Position numbers and translations under genes: made by a program | In this document: positions 41,568 to 49,874 of the stretch, piece after piece | Position numbering within the stretch: position 1 is the first letter of the stretch | How the letters are laid out: every line of letters begins with the position of its first letter | The notes under the pieces: model-generated | What the model was told of the DNA's origin: nothing | The model's database searches: none | Seen by the model: only the letters and a program-made list of their open reading frames with translations | Source of the DNA: Dryocola sp051297175 | GTDB taxonomy: Bacteria > Pseudomonadota > Gammaproteobacteria > Enterobacterales > Enterobacteriaceae | Assembly (NCBI RefSeq): GCF_051297175.1 | Contig: NZ_JBINNY010000001.1 | Span: forward strand, 2,976,001 to 3,040,000 | Reading direction: 5' to 3' | DNA: 64,000 nucleotides

Positions 41568-42638
41568 ATGAAAAACAAACAACTCTGGATTAACCATATT
41601 AAAGGCCTGTGCATCTGCCTGGTGGTAATTTACCACTCGGTGATCACCTTCTACCCGCATCTGAAGGCGCTGCCGCCCGGCCTGAGCGAATACGTCGCCA
41701 AGAGCTGGATTTACCTGAACCTTTATCTCGCGCCGTTCCGCATGCCGGTGTTCTTCTTTATTTCAGGATATCTGATTCATCGCTACATTGAGCAGGTGAA
41801 ATGGCGAGACTGTATCGATAAGCGCATCTGGAGCATTTTCTACGTGCTGGCGCTATGGGGCGTTTTGCAGTGGCTTGGGATCACGCTTATCAATCAATGG
41901 CTCGCCCCGGACCTGGTGCGCAACCCCGCCTCGAACGCCGCCTATTCCGAGACGGTGATGCAGTTTGTCGTCAGTATGATTAAGGCCAGCACCAGCCTGT
42001 GGTATCTCTACGCGCTGCTGGTCTATTTTATGGTGTTCAAACTGCTGCGAACGTTCAAAGTCCCGGTGCTGATTGCCCTACTCGGCATCAATATTGTGAT
42101 TAGCTTTATGCCGCTGCCCTGGTGGGGCATGAACAGCATCGTGCGCAATATGTTCTATTACGGGCTGGGCGCGTGGTTTGGCCCGCAGCTTATGGCGTGG
42201 ATGAAAGATTTCAACCTTCGTCAGCACCCTTTGAAGTGCGCGCTGGCGTTGGTTGCCTCTCTTGCACTTTATCTGGTCAACGTGCCGGTGGTGATATCCG
42301 TGGTGTCGATTTTCGCCATCATGAAGATTTTCTATACGCTGGACGCCTGGCGCGAAAGCCGTTCCGACGCCTTTCTGAATATCGTGGGTTCCAATACCAT
42401 CGCAATTTACACCACCCACCGCATTGTGATTGAGGCATTGAGCCTGTTTATGATTGCGCAGATAAGCGCCGGACAATTTTCGCCTCAGGTCGTGCTGGGC
42501 ATTCTGCTGGTCTACCCGTTCGTTAGCCTGGCGATTTGCACGCTCATCGGACTGGGCTTTAGGAAGCTGTCGACCGCGCTGTTCGCCGATATGTTCTTCT
42601 CGCCGCCGGCTAAATTCGAAAAAGCCCTTTCATCGTAA
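41568..42638 (+). CDS. ycfT: Inner-membrane acyltransferase-3 family protein YcfT
   Basis: YcfT is an uncharacterised acyltransferase-3 family membrane protein. The 356 residues compare with 357 in E. coli, and the start (WINHIKGLCICLVVIYHSVI) with the family His in YHS is conserved, as are the LAPFRMPVFFFISGYLIHR block and GSNTIAIYTTHRIVIEAL. About ten membrane helices are evident. The substrate is unknown. It keeps its E. coli place next to lolC, but an extra gene separates it from mfd. Confidence 0.93.
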   Translation: MKNKQLWINHIKGLCICLVVIYHSVITFYPHLKALPPGLSEYVAKSWIYLNLYLAPFRMPVFFFISGYLIHRYIEQVKWRDCIDKRIWSIFYVLALWGVLQWLGITLINQWLAPDLVRNPASNAAYSETVMQFVVSMIKASTSLWYLYALLVYFMVFKLLRTFKVPVLIALLGINIVISFMPLPWWGMNSIVRNMFYYGLGAWFGPQLMAWMKDFNLRQHPLKCALALVASLALYLVNVPVVISVVSIFAIMKIFYTLDAWRESRSDAFLNIVGSNTIAIYTTHRIVIEALSLFMIAQISAGQFSPQVVLGILLVYPFVSLAICTLIGLGFRKLSTALFADMFFSPPAKFEKALSS

Positions 42639-42647
42639 TATTTTTGC

Positions 42648-42681
42648 AATCAGGAAAGCCCATGCTTTCCTGATTATTAGC
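42648..42681 (+). terminator. Intrinsic terminator of ycfT
   Basis: AATCAGGAAAGC (42648-42659), loop CCAT and GCTTTCCTGATT (42664-42675) form a perfect 12-bp stem followed by ATTATT, 9 bases after the ycfT stop. The T-run is weak but the stem is long. Confidence 0.7.
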
Positions 42682-42795
42682 GCCTGAATTTTCTTCTACT
42701 CATAAAAAATAGATTTACATTCTGCCCGGCAAGGCACTAATTAACGGGCATCTCATGCGACATATATTTACGTTATGAATATAAGGAAATTACAC

Positions 42796-43668
42796 ATGCT
42801 AAAAACATTATGTCTGTCATCGCTATTCATTTGTTGTATCAATACCGCCTTTGCCAAAGCGCCGCAAATCATCGCTCACCGTGGCGGCACCGGTGACGCG
42901 CCTGAAAACACCCTGCCCGCCATCGAAAAATCTATCGGTAATCATGCCGATGCCGTGTGGATCACGCTACAGCTGAGCAAAGACGGCGTGCCGGTACTGT
43001 ACCGCCCGAGTGATTTAAGCGCGCTGACCAACAGCAAGGGTAAAGTTTCCGAACAGACCGCCTCTGCGCTCGAAAAAATAGATGCGGGATACAAATATCT
43101 TCCCCCTGATTTTCCGTGGCGCGACAAGAACGCCACCATTCCAACGCTTGAAACCGTTTTGAAAAAATGGCCGAAAACATTCTTCTATCTGGATATTAAA
43201 TCCCCGGACGCCGACCCGGCGGTATTTGGAAAAAATCTGCTTGCCGTTCTGAAAACGAATCACAGCCTTAATCGCGTGAGAGTGTATTCAACCGACTCGA
43301 AATACCTCGCCGCGCTGCCTGACAGCATCCCGCGCTTTGAGACACGCGATGAAACGCGCACGATTCTTGCCAATATCACCATGGACCATCAGTGTCAGGT
43401 GAAAAACGACGGCAGGCAGGCGCGCTGGTACGGGCTGGAGCTGAAGCGTGAGGTTGAAGTTGTCGAGAAATTTACCCTTGGCGAGGGCCGCTCTAAGGCT
43501 TACCTGACCTGGGACAAAGAGGCGATGGACTGCTTTAAATCCGGCGGCAACGCCCGCGTGATTTTGTTAGGCGTCAATAGCAAAGAGGACTATCAGCAGG
43601 CCAAAGCGCTGGGTGCCGACGGCGTGCTGGTTGATTCGCCGGAGAAGTTCCGCAAGCTGGTTAAATAA
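42796..43668 (+). CDS. Exported GDPD-like protein with altered active-site residues
   Basis: The protein belongs to the glycerophosphodiester phosphodiesterase fold family. ATG 42796 has AAGGAA at good spacing, whereas ATG 42775 has none; this gives 290 residues with a signal peptide (MLKTLCLSSLFICCINTAFA), so it is probably periplasmic. IIAHRGGTGDAPENTLPAI holds the first catalytic His and the PEN motif. The second family block, usually E-x-D and HD (as in E. coli UgpQ EFDVKLSKDG and LLHDDNL), reads WITLQLSKDG and LYRPSDL here. The Glu, Asp and second His are thus replaced. It may be inactive, bind a ligand, or use other residues. E. coli K-12 lacks a gene here between ycfT and mfd. Confidence 0.85.
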   Translation: MLKTLCLSSLFICCINTAFAKAPQIIAHRGGTGDAPENTLPAIEKSIGNHADAVWITLQLSKDGVPVLYRPSDLSALTNSKGKVSEQTASALEKIDAGYKYLPPDFPWRDKNATIPTLETVLKKWPKTFFYLDIKSPDADPAVFGKNLLAVLKTNHSLNRVRVYSTDSKYLAALPDSIPRFETRDETRTILANITMDHQCQVKNDGRQARWYGLELKREVEVVEKFTLGEGRSKAYLTWDKEAMDCFKSGGNARVILLGVNSKEDYQQAKALGADGVLVDSPEKFRKLVK

Positions 43669-43677
43669 CCCACCTGC

Positions 43678-43704
43678 AACAGCCTGTAATCGCAGGCTGT
43701 TTTC
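43678..43704 (+). terminator. Intrinsic terminator of the GDPD-like gene
   Basis: AACAGCCTG (43678-43686) and CAGGCTGTT (43693-43701) form a 9-bp stem running into a short T-run, 9 bases after the stop. Confidence 0.75.
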
Positions 43705-43828
43705 CCTCTGCCTGCCGCCAAAACCGAGCGATTTTGTTGCTTAAGGACAACGATCGCGGATAATACTACTATTCTCACAGGCTCTGCCCCTCGCATACCG
43801 CTCAACTAAAGAGATTCCGACATCCGCT

Positions 43829-46800
43829 ATGCCTGAACAATATCGCTATTCCTTACCTGTTAAAGCCGGTGACCAACGCCACCTTGGTGAACTCACCGGT
43901 TCTGCCTGCGCGACAGAAGTGGCAGAAATTGTTGAACGCCACGGCGGCCCGGTGGTGTTAATCGCGCCCGATATGCAAAACGCCCTGCGCCTGCACGACG
44001 AAATTTCGCAGTTTACCGACAGCCTGGTGATGAACCTTGCCGACTGGGAAACGCTGCCGTACGACAGCTTCTCGCCGCATCAGGAAATCATCTCCTCGCG
44101 CCTGTCCACGCTATATCAGCTGCCGACCATGCAGCGCGGCGTGCTTATTATGCCGGTGAATACCCTGATGCAGCGCGTGTGCCCGCACAGCTATCTGCAC
44201 GGCCACGCGCTGGTGATGAAAAAAAGCCAGCGGCTTTCCCGCGATAATCTGCGCAGCCAGCTTGAGCAGGCGGGCTACCGCAGCGTCGACCAGGTAATGG
44301 AACACGGCGAATTTGCTACCCGTGGCGCCCTGCTTGACCTCTACCCAATGGGCAGCGACAAACCGTACCGCATCGACTTTTTCGATGATGAAATCGACAG
44401 CCTGCGCGTGTTTGACGTTGACACCCAGCGCACGCTCGAAGAAGTGGAAGCCATCAACCTGCTGCCCGCGCATGAATTCCCGACGGATAAAGCGGCGATA
44501 GAACTGTTCCGCAGCCAGTGGCGCGACAGGTTCGACGTGAAACGCGAGGCGGAGCACATCTATCAGCAGGTCAGCAAAGGCACCCTGCCCGCCGGGATCG
44601 AATACTGGCAGCCGCTGTTCTTCAACGAGCCGCTGCCGCCGCTGTTTAGCTATTTCCCGAAAAACACCCTGCTGGTGAACACCGGCGATCTGGAAACCAG
44701 CGCCGAACGTTTCTGGCAGGATGCCACCGCGCGCTACGAAAACCGCGGCGTTGACCCTATGCGCCCGCTGCTGCCGCCGGAAAACCTGTGGCTGCGCGTG
44801 GACGAAGTATTCAGCGAGCTGAAATCCTGGCCGCGCATCCAGCTTAAAACCGAGCATCTGGCCGACAAAGCCGCCAACACCAATCTGGGTTATCACGCGC
44901 TGCCGGACCTGGCGGTGCAGGCGCAGAACAAAGCGCCGCTTGATAACCTGCGCAAATTCCTCGAGTCCTTCGATGGCCCGGTGATTTTCTCGGTAGAAAG
45001 CGAAGGCCGACGCGAGGCGCTGGGCGAGCTGCTGTCGCGCATCAAAGTTGCGCCAAAACGCATTTACCGCCTGGATGAAGCCGCCGACCGTGGCCGCTAT
45101 CTGATGCTTGGCGCAAGCGAGCACGGTTTCATCGATACGCTGCGTAACCGCGCGCTGATTTGCGAAAGCGACCTGCTTGGCGAACGCGTTAGCCGCCGCC
45201 GTCAGGACAACCGCAGGGCGATCAACCCGGACACGCTGATCCGCAACCTCGCGGAGTTGCGCCCCGGCCAGCCCGTCGTGCACCTTGAACACGGCGTAGG
45301 CCGCTATGCGGGCCTGACGACGCTGGAAGCCGGCGGCATCACCGCTGAATATCTCATGCTGACCTACGCGGGCGACGCCAAGCTGTATGTTCCCGTTTCG
45401 TCGCTGCATCTTATAAGCCGCTATGCGGGCGGTGCGGAAGAAAGCGCACCGCTGCACAAGCTCGGCAGCGACGCCTGGTCGCGCGCGCGCCAAAAAGCGG
45501 CGGAAAAAGTACGCGACGTTGCGGCGGAGCTGCTGGATATTTACGCCCAGCGCGCGGCGAAAGAAGGTTTCGCCTTCAAACATGACCGCGAGCAATACCA
45601 GCTATTCTGCGACGGCTTCCCGTTTGAAACCACGCCGGATCAGGCCCAGGCCATCAACGCCGTGCTGAGCGATATGTGCCAGCCGCTGGCGATGGACAGG
45701 CTGGTGTGTGGCGACGTGGGCTTCGGGAAAACCGAGGTGGCCATGCGCGCCGCGTTCCTCGCCGTCGAAAACCACAAGCAGGTCGCGGTGCTGGTACCCA
45801 CCACTCTGCTGGCCCAGCAGCACCTCGACAACTTCCAGGACCGGTTTGCAAACTGGCCGGTGCGCGTGGAAATGCTCTCGCGCTTCCGCAGCGCCAAAGA
45901 GCAGGCGCAGATCCTTGAAGAGGCCCGCGAAGGCAAAATCGACATTCTCATCGGCACGCACAAGCTGCTGCAAAATGATGTGAAGATGAAGGATCTCGGC
46001 CTGCTGATCGTCGATGAAGAACACCGCTTCGGCGTGCGCCACAAAGAGCGCATTAAGGCGATGCGCGCCGATGTCGATATCCTGACGCTTACCGCCACGC
46101 CTATTCCTCGTACGCTGAATATGGCGATGAGCGGAATGCGCGATCTGTCGATTATCGCTACCCCTCCGGCTCGCCGCCTGGCGGTGAAAACCTTCGTCCG
46201 CCAGTATGACGAGCTTGTCGTTCGCGAGGCGATTCTGCGTGAAGTGCTACGCGGCGGGCAGGTTTATTACCTGTATAACGACGTTGAAAACATCCAGAAA
46301 GCGGCGGAGCGCCTGGCGACGCTGGTGCCGGAAGCGCGCATCACCATCGGCCACGGGCAGATGCGCGAACGCGAGCTGGAACGCGTGATGAACGACTTCC
46401 ACCACCAGCGCTTTAACGTGCTGGTGTGTACCACGATCATCGAAACCGGTATTGATATTCCCACCGCCAACACCATTATCATCGAGCGCGCGGACCACTT
46501 TGGGCTGGCCCAGCTGCACCAGCTGCGCGGCCGCGTCGGACGTTCGCACCACCAGGCCTATGCCTGGCTGCTGACCCCGCATCCGAAAGCGATGACGACG
46601 GATGCGCAAAAGCGCCTGGAAGCTATCGCCTCGCTGGAAGATTTAGGCGCGGGCTTCGCGCTGGCGACCCACGATCTGGAAATTCGCGGCGCGGGCGAGC
46701 TGCTGGGCGAAGGCCAGAGCGGCTCGATGGAAACCATCGGCTTCTCGCTGTATATGGAGATGCTGGAAAACGCCGTGGACGCTCTGAAGGAAGGCCGCGA

Positions 46801-47275
46801 GCCGTCGCTGGAAGATTTGACCAGCAGCCAGACGGAGGTCGAACTGCGCATGCCCGCCCTGCTGCCGGAGGATTTCATTCCGGACGTCAACACGCGTCTG
46901 TCGTTCTATAAACGCATCGCCAGTGCCAAAAACGGCCACGAGTTGGACGAGCTGAAGGTTGAGCTCATTGACCGTTTCGGCCTGCTGCCGGACGCGGCGC
47001 GCAACCTGCTGGATATCGCCGCCCTGCGCCAGCAGGCGCAGAAGCTCGGCGTACGTAAGATTGAAGGCAATGACAAAGGCGGCGTGATCGAGTTTGCCGA
47101 GAAGAACCACGTCGATCCGGTATGGCTGATTGGGCTGCTGCAAAAACAGCCGCAGCACTACCGCCTCGACGGCCCGACCCGGCTTAAATTCATGCAGGAT
47201 CTTGCCGACCGCAAAACGCGCATGGAGTGGGTACGTAACTTTATGAGCCAGCTTGCGGAAAACGCGGCGGCTTAG
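43829..47275 (+). CDS. mfd: Transcription-repair coupling factor Mfd
   Basis: Mfd removes RNA polymerase stalled at DNA damage and recruits UvrA. The 1148 residues equal the E. coli length. In order: a UvrB-like N-terminal module, the RNA-polymerase-interaction domain around 470-550 (PGQPVVHLEHGVGRYAGL), the RecG-like translocase with Walker A CGDVGFGKTEVAMR, DEEH box LIVDEEHRFGV and TATPIPRT, motif VI (QLHQLRGRVGRSHHQAYA), and the C-terminal TRCF domain that inhibits UvrA binding. The gene is intact and ordinary. Confidence 0.98.
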   Translation: MPEQYRYSLPVKAGDQRHLGELTGSACATEVAEIVERHGGPVVLIAPDMQNALRLHDEISQFTDSLVMNLADWETLPYDSFSPHQEIISSRLSTLYQLPTMQRGVLIMPVNTLMQRVCPHSYLHGHALVMKKSQRLSRDNLRSQLEQAGYRSVDQVMEHGEFATRGALLDLYPMGSDKPYRIDFFDDEIDSLRVFDVDTQRTLEEVEAINLLPAHEFPTDKAAIELFRSQWRDRFDVKREAEHIYQQVSKGTLPAGIEYWQPLFFNEPLPPLFSYFPKNTLLVNTGDLETSAERFWQDATARYENRGVDPMRPLLPPENLWLRVDEVFSELKSWPRIQLKTEHLADKAANTNLGYHALPDLAVQAQNKAPLDNLRKFLESFDGPVIFSVESEGRREALGELLSRIKVAPKRIYRLDEAADRGRYLMLGASEHGFIDTLRNRALICESDLLGERVSRRRQDNRRAINPDTLIRNLAELRPGQPVVHLEHGVGRYAGLTTLEAGGITAEYLMLTYAGDAKLYVPVSSLHLISRYAGGAEESAPLHKLGSDAWSRARQKAAEKVRDVAAELLDIYAQRAAKEGFAFKHDREQYQLFCDGFPFETTPDQAQAINAVLSDMCQPLAMDRLVCGDVGFGKTEVAMRAAFLAVENHKQVAVLVPTTLLAQQHLDNFQDRFANWPVRVEMLSRFRSAKEQAQILEEAREGKIDILIGTHKLLQNDVKMKDLGLLIVDEEHRFGVRHKERIKAMRADVDILTLTATPIPRTLNMAMSGMRDLSIIATPPARRLAVKTFVRQYDELVVREAILREVLRGGQVYYLYNDVENIQKAAERLATLVPEARITIGHGQMRERELERVMNDFHHQRFNVLVCTTIIETGIDIPTANTIIIERADHFGLAQLHQLRGRVGRSHHQAYAWLLTPHPKAMTTDAQKRLEAIASLEDLGAGFALATHDLEIRGAGELLGEGQSGSMETIGFSLYMEMLENAVDALKEGREPSLEDLTSSQTEVELRMPALLPEDFIPDVNTRLSFYKRIASAKNGHELDELKVELIDRFGLLPDAARNLLDIAALRQQAQKLGVRKIEGNDKGGVIEFAEKNHVDPVWLIGLLQKQPQHYRLDGPTRLKFMQDLADRKTRMEWVRNFMSQLAENAAA

Positions 47276-47283
47276 CGATAGCT

Positions 47284-47310
47284 GGCGGGTAGCGCAACGC
47301 TGCCCGCCAT
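47284..47310 (+). terminator. Probable terminator of mfd
   Basis: GGCGGGTAGCG and CGCTGCCCGCC pair around a CAA loop directly after mfd, with a T-rich tract (ATTCTTATTCTT) following. The stem has one mismatch. Confidence 0.65.
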
Positions 47311-47441
47311 TCTTATTCTTCACCGCTGTAACATTTACACATTCTTTTCAAAGCGCCAGGATTTCCCGACACGTTCCCCCGCCATAATTCCCGATTAACT
47401 TTTTAATAACATTGACCTTAATTATAATGAGGTTTATCGGC

Positions 47442-48413
47442 ATGTTTTCTTCGCGACTTTTTTCTACCTCTGCACGCTGGCTTGCATCCATGATGCTCGT
47501 CACCACCGCGCTGGCCGCGCTTCCGGCTAGCGCCAATTCCTATCCGCTTCCCGCCGCAGGCAGCCGCCTGATAGGCCAGAACTTTTTCCACGTGGTGGCC
47601 GATGACGGCGGATCGCTTGAGGCTATCGCCAAGCGCTACAACGTGGGCTTTTTAGCGCTGCTGCAGGCGAACCCGGGCGTCGATCCCTACGTTCCGCGCG
47701 CGGGCAGCGTGTTGACCATTCCCCGCCAGATGCTGCTGCCGGACGCGCCGCGTGAGGGGCTAGTGATTAACCTCGCCGAGCTGCGGGTTTATTACTATCC
47801 TGCCGGGCAGAACAGCGTGACGGTTTATCCTATCGGCATCGGCCAGCTTGGCGGCGATACCGTCACGCCAACCATGCAAACCACCGTTTCCGACAAGCGG
47901 GCGAACCCCACCTGGACGCCAACCGCAAATATTCGCGCACGTTATCTGAAGAACGGCATCACGCTGCCGGCGGTTGTGCCTGCCGGGCCGGATAACCCGA
48001 TGGGCCACCACGCGATTCGCCTCGCGGCCTACGGCGGCGTTTATCTGCTGCACGGCACCAACGCCGACTTTGGCATCGGCATGCGCGTCAGCTCCGGCTG
48101 TATCCGCCTGCGCGATGACGATATTAAAGCGCTATACCGCGATATGCCGGTCGGCACGCCGGTGCGCATCATCAACACGCCGATTAAAGCTTCCGTGGAG
48201 CCGGATGGCCGCCGTCTGGTTGAGGTACATCAGCCGCTGTCGAAATCGATTGATGACGATCCTAAAGTCTTGCCGATACTGCTCAACGACCAGATGAAGC
48301 AGTTCCAGTCAGCGCCTGAAACGGACGCGCAGGTGATGGAACAGGCGATGCAGCACCGTTCGGGCATGCCGGTAGAGGTGAACGCCCACGAGGCGTCAAC
48401 GAACACGATTTGA
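47442..48413 (+). CDS. ldtC: L,D-transpeptidase LdtC (YcfS)
   Basis: LdtC attaches Braun lipoprotein to peptidoglycan. ATG 47442 has GAGG 9 bases upstream and gives 323 residues (E. coli 320); an earlier ATG at 47427 lacks such a site. A signal peptide ends near LPASA before NSYPLP. A LysM domain (about 45-92, HVVADDGGSLEAIAKRYNVG) precedes the YkuD catalytic domain, with the catalytic cysteine in VSSGCIRLRDDD and the His in YLLHGTN. Periplasmic. Confidence 0.96.
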   Translation: MFSSRLFSTSARWLASMMLVTTALAALPASANSYPLPAAGSRLIGQNFFHVVADDGGSLEAIAKRYNVGFLALLQANPGVDPYVPRAGSVLTIPRQMLLPDAPREGLVINLAELRVYYYPAGQNSVTVYPIGIGQLGGDTVTPTMQTTVSDKRANPTWTPTANIRARYLKNGITLPAVVPAGPDNPMGHHAIRLAAYGGVYLLHGTNADFGIGMRVSSGCIRLRDDDIKALYRDMPVGTPVRIINTPIKASVEPDGRRLVEVHQPLSKSIDDDPKVLPILLNDQMKQFQSAPETDAQVMEQAMQHRSGMPVEVNAHEASTNTI

Positions 48414-48431
48414 TTTTGTATTCCGCAATGC

Positions 48432-48463
48432 AAAAGGCCTTGTCTTTCGACAAGGCCTTTTTT
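48432..48463. terminator. Bidirectional terminator between ldtC and bhsA
   Basis: AAAAGGCCTTGTC (48432-48444), loop TTTC and GACAAGGCCTTTT (from 48449) form a 13-bp stem with A- and T-runs at its two ends, so it can serve ldtC on the plus strand and bhsA on the minus strand. Confidence 0.9.
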
Positions 48464-48510
48464 GTGGCATGGCTAAGAGGGTCGGGCGCGTTGAGGGTTA
48501 CGCCCTGCTG

Positions 48511-48768
48511 TTATTTATAGATAACAGCGGTGCCGTGCAGGGTGTTCGGACCGGACACGGAGGTGATACGGAACGATTTAGCGCCCACGGCTTCGGCTTT
48601 CGCCGCCAGCTGATCTTCCAGCGAGCCCAGGTTAGTCCCGGCGTTGGCGCTGATGGTGCCAACTTTTTGTTGGTTAGCCGGAGTGGACTGCACTTGTACA
48701 GCCGCAAAGCTTGCAAAAGAGAGGGTGCTGAGCATTGCAGCAGCGATAAGAGTTTTTACGTTTTTCAT
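48511..48768 (-). CDS. bhsA: Stress-induced outer-membrane protein BhsA (ComC, YcfR)
   Basis: BhsA is a small exported protein of the YhcN/DUF1471 family that lowers outer-membrane copper permeability and affects biofilm formation and stress tolerance. The ATG at 48768 gives 85 residues, as in E. coli, with a signal peptide MKNVKTLIAAAMLSTLSFAS ending before AVQVQS. The mature part (GTISANAGTNLGSLEDQLAA, then GPNTLHGTAVIYK) is almost the same as in E. coli. Divergent from its repressor gene comR. Confidence 0.96.
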   Translation of the reverse strand: MKNVKTLIAAAMLSTLSFASFAAVQVQSTPANQQKVGTISANAGTNLGSLEDQLAAKAEAVGAKSFRITSVSGPNTLHGTAVIYK

Positions 48769-48803
48769 GGTAGATGCCTTCAGCAGGTGTTTATTAGAAG
48801 TCA

Positions 48804-48820
48804 TTAACTTAATTAGTTAA
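48804..48820. promoter_or_regulatory. Candidate ComR operator upstream of bhsA
   Basis: The bhsA-comR gap (48769-49016) holds a perfect inverted repeat TTAACT-N5-AGTTAA, 36 bases upstream of bhsA. A related half, ATTAACTAATT, recurs at about 48883-48893. TetR-type repressors bind such palindromes, and ComR represses bhsA in E. coli. The palindrome is seen; the assignment is inferred. Confidence 0.4.
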
Positions 48821-49016
48821 CGATCGATAGATAAATCATAAACGTGATCTGCGTCACACGTCAACAATATTTTATAACGACCATTAACTAATTTAGAAAA
48901 GCACTATTTTTCATTAGCATAGGAAATAATTATTTTTAGAAAGAAGCTGCTGGCTACCGGGTGCGATAATTTTTATAATGATCGTTCACTAAACAGACAA
49001 AGGTTAAACGGCGAAC

Positions 49017-49649
49017 ATGTCTACAGACACCAGCTGCATTAAAAAAAGCCGTGGCCGACCGAAAGTGTTCGACAGGGAAGCCGCACTCGACAAGGCCATG
49101 GCGTTGTTCTGGCAGCACGGCTATGAAGCCACCTCGATGGCGCATCTGGTAGAAGCGACCGGCGCGAAGGCACCCACGCTCTACGCGGAGTTCACCAATA
49201 AAGAGGGGCTGTTCCGCGCCGTGCTCGACAGGTACATCGCGCGCTTTGCGGAAAAGCATGAGGCATGCCTGTTCTGCGAAGACCGCACCCTCGAAGAGGC
49301 GCTTGAGGACTATCTTTCTACCGTGGCGAAGCGTTTTACCGATAAAGACACCCCGTCGGGCTGCTTTATCATCTGCACCTCTTCGGTGCTTGCCGCCTCT
49401 TCAGACGATATCGCAACCACCATTAAAGCTCGCCACGCCATGCAGGAAGAGACGTTAGTGCGCTTTATGGAACAGCGGCAGCAGAAAGGCGAAATCCCGG
49501 CGGGCAGCGATGCGCGAGCGCTGGCGAAATACCTGTGCTGCATTATTCAGGGCATGTCGGTCAGCGCCCGCGAAAACGCAGGCTACGAGGATTTAATGAG
49601 CATTGTGCGGACTACGATGCGCGTGTGGCCCGAGCTTAAGAAAGCTTGA
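49017..49649 (+). CDS. comR: TetR-family copper-responsive repressor ComR (YcfQ)
   Basis: ComR represses bhsA and releases it when copper is present. The 210 residues equal the E. coli length. The N-terminal helix-turn-helix (about 35-60, TSMAHLVEATGAKAPTLYAE) is typical of TetR proteins. The C-terminal ligand domain holds several cysteines (CLFCEDR, GCFIICTS, YLCCII) that could bind copper. Divergent from bhsA. Confidence 0.95.
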   Translation: MSTDTSCIKKSRGRPKVFDREAALDKAMALFWQHGYEATSMAHLVEATGAKAPTLYAEFTNKEGLFRAVLDRYIARFAEKHEACLFCEDRTLEEALEDYLSTVAKRFTDKDTPSGCFIICTSSVLAASSDDIATTIKARHAMQEETLVRFMEQRQQKGEIPAGSDARALAKYLCCIIQGMSVSARENAGYEDLMSIVRTTMRVWPELKKA

Positions 49650-49654
49650 TTATT

Positions 49655-49767
49655 GTCGGCTGGCGCTGTCGCTTAGCCGACCTATAAGCTCAATCCCAGG
49701 GCAGATAAACTCTACCGTCAGCCGACCTCCAAACCGTAGGGTGGACAAGCCATTGTTCGCCCCACCT
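49655..49767. repeat. REP-like palindromes downstream of comR
   Basis: The comR-oxidoreductase gap (49650-49874) holds an imperfect palindrome GTCGGCTGGCG..GCTTAGCCGAC (49655-49681) and a second hairpin-forming unit, CGTAGGGTGGACAAGCC..CCCACC (49735-49767), similar to the A/B units elsewhere in the window. They may end comR transcription. Confidence 0.5.
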
Positions 49768-49874
49768 CCTCAGTTGTTTACCGCTAAATACATTTTCACG
49801 CTCGACCCGATCCCAATACTGCTTTAAAAGAGAGGGAGAATATTCATCCCTAAAATTTGTCGCAGGGGTTTTAT

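Noticed and set aside
44111..45595. 494-codon open frame on the minus strand inside mfd
   Set aside because: It is fully antisense to the conserved mfd gene and has no recognisable family features; similar shadow frames occur in many GC-rich genes here.
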